The position numbers and the translations under genes were made by a program. Shown here piece by piece: positions 5,998-6,258 of a DNA stretch of 6,258 bases. How positions within the stretch are numbered: position 1 is the first letter of the stretch; each line of letters begins with the position of its first letter. The notes beneath the pieces are model-generated. The model was not told the origin of the DNA. It saw only the letters and a list, made by a program, of their open reading frames with translations, and ran no database searches. This DNA is from PALSA-894 sp049698215. Its GTDB lineage: Bacteria > Pseudomonadota > Alphaproteobacteria > Rhizobiales > Xanthobacteraceae. The DNA lies in the NCBI GenBank assembly GCA_049698215.1, contig JBAVXH010000027.1, forward strand, positions 1 through 6,258, given 5' to 3'.

Positions 5998-6258
5998 ATG
6001 ATCTGGTCCCCCTACCGCAACGCCATCAGCCACGCGCCCCGATCCAAGCCGAGCCCCGATCAGCCTTTGCTCTGCGACCGCCCCCGCGGCGCGCGGCGAT
6101 CGCACATCCCCGCCACGGTGAGGGAAGTGCGCCACCTGGTCGAAACCACCCTGATGACCTATGCGGAGATCGCGCAGCGCACCGGTGTCGCGCGCGGGAC
6201 CATCTGGCACTGGTCAAACACTCGCAAATGGATGCGGCCCGGCTTCGCGCCGCGGTGG
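5998..6258 (+). CDS. Small helix-turn-helix DNA-binding protein, 3' end outside the window
   Basis: The frame starts at the first ATG after an in-frame TGA at 5968-5970 and stays open for 87 codons to the end of the window, so the C-terminus is missing. Residues 1-36 are basic and proline-rich (MIWSPYRNAISHAPRS...) and look disordered. Residues 38-50 (PATVREVRHLVET) form a helix leading into a helix-turn-helix, TYAEIAQRTGVARGTIWHW (54-72), followed by KWMRPGFAPRW. This 'ATV..AR.LVE.T..TY.EIA.RTGV...TI..W....W.RP' layout resembles homeodomain-like or transposase/terminase-type HTH proteins common in Bradyrhizobium-type genomes; I recall the pattern but cannot name the family. There is no Shine-Dalgarno sequence, which fits the predicted leaderless transcript. 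A later start cannot be excluded. Function is probably DNA binding; the target is unknown. Confidence 0.65.
   Translation, partial: MIWSPYRNAISHAPRSKPSPDQPLLCDRPRGARRSHIPATVREVRHLVETTLMTYAEIAQRTGVARGTIWHWSNTRKWMRPGFAPRW

Noticed and set aside
1..6258. tRNA or rRNA genes, CRISPR arrays, insertion sequences, attachment sites
   Set aside because: I looked on both strands and saw no cloverleaf, repeat-spacer pattern, transposase or integrase, or terminal inverted repeats.

Overview
The window is a piece of a GC-rich chromosome that looks like a Hyphomicrobiales (Rhizobiales) alphaproteobacterium, most likely near the Bradyrhizobium/Rhodopseudomonas/Afipia group. This rests on three things: the high GC of the housekeeping genes (about 68% in a hand-counted block of gltX), the hexameric type II citrate synthase, and a GC-rich terminator palindrome of a kind I recall from that group. 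The assignment is by recognition, not by a search.

Layout, left to right. Positions 1-226 hold a gene edge I cannot identify and a short intergenic stretch. Positions 227-1080 (minus strand) hold a compact two-gene module: a small DUF2188-type protein, then a 210-residue protein that looks like a TIR/nucleoside-deoxyribosyltransferase-type Rossmannoid enzyme. The module is clearly less GC-rich (42-53% in hand-counted blocks). It has its own promoter candidate and sits directly downstream of glnS on the same strand. It is the accessory and most interesting part of the window. Next comes glnS (glutaminyl-tRNA synthetase, minus strand), head-to-head across 102 bp with gltX (glutamyl-tRNA synthetase, plus strand). 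gltX is followed after 154 bp by gltA (citrate synthase, plus strand), which ends in a strong intrinsic terminator. The last 261 bases are the start of a small helix-turn-helix protein, cut by the window end. It has a promoter so close to its ATG that a leaderless mRNA is likely.

How the genes fit together. GltX and GlnS charge tRNA-Glu and tRNA-Gln, so this organism can make Gln-tRNA directly. GltA feeds carbon into the TCA cycle toward 2-oxoglutarate and glutamate. The DUF2188/TIR-like pair has no evident link to these functions. Its tight coupling, atypical composition and likely nucleotide-acting fold suggest a defence, toxin-antitoxin-like or nucleotide-signalling module. That function is inference only.
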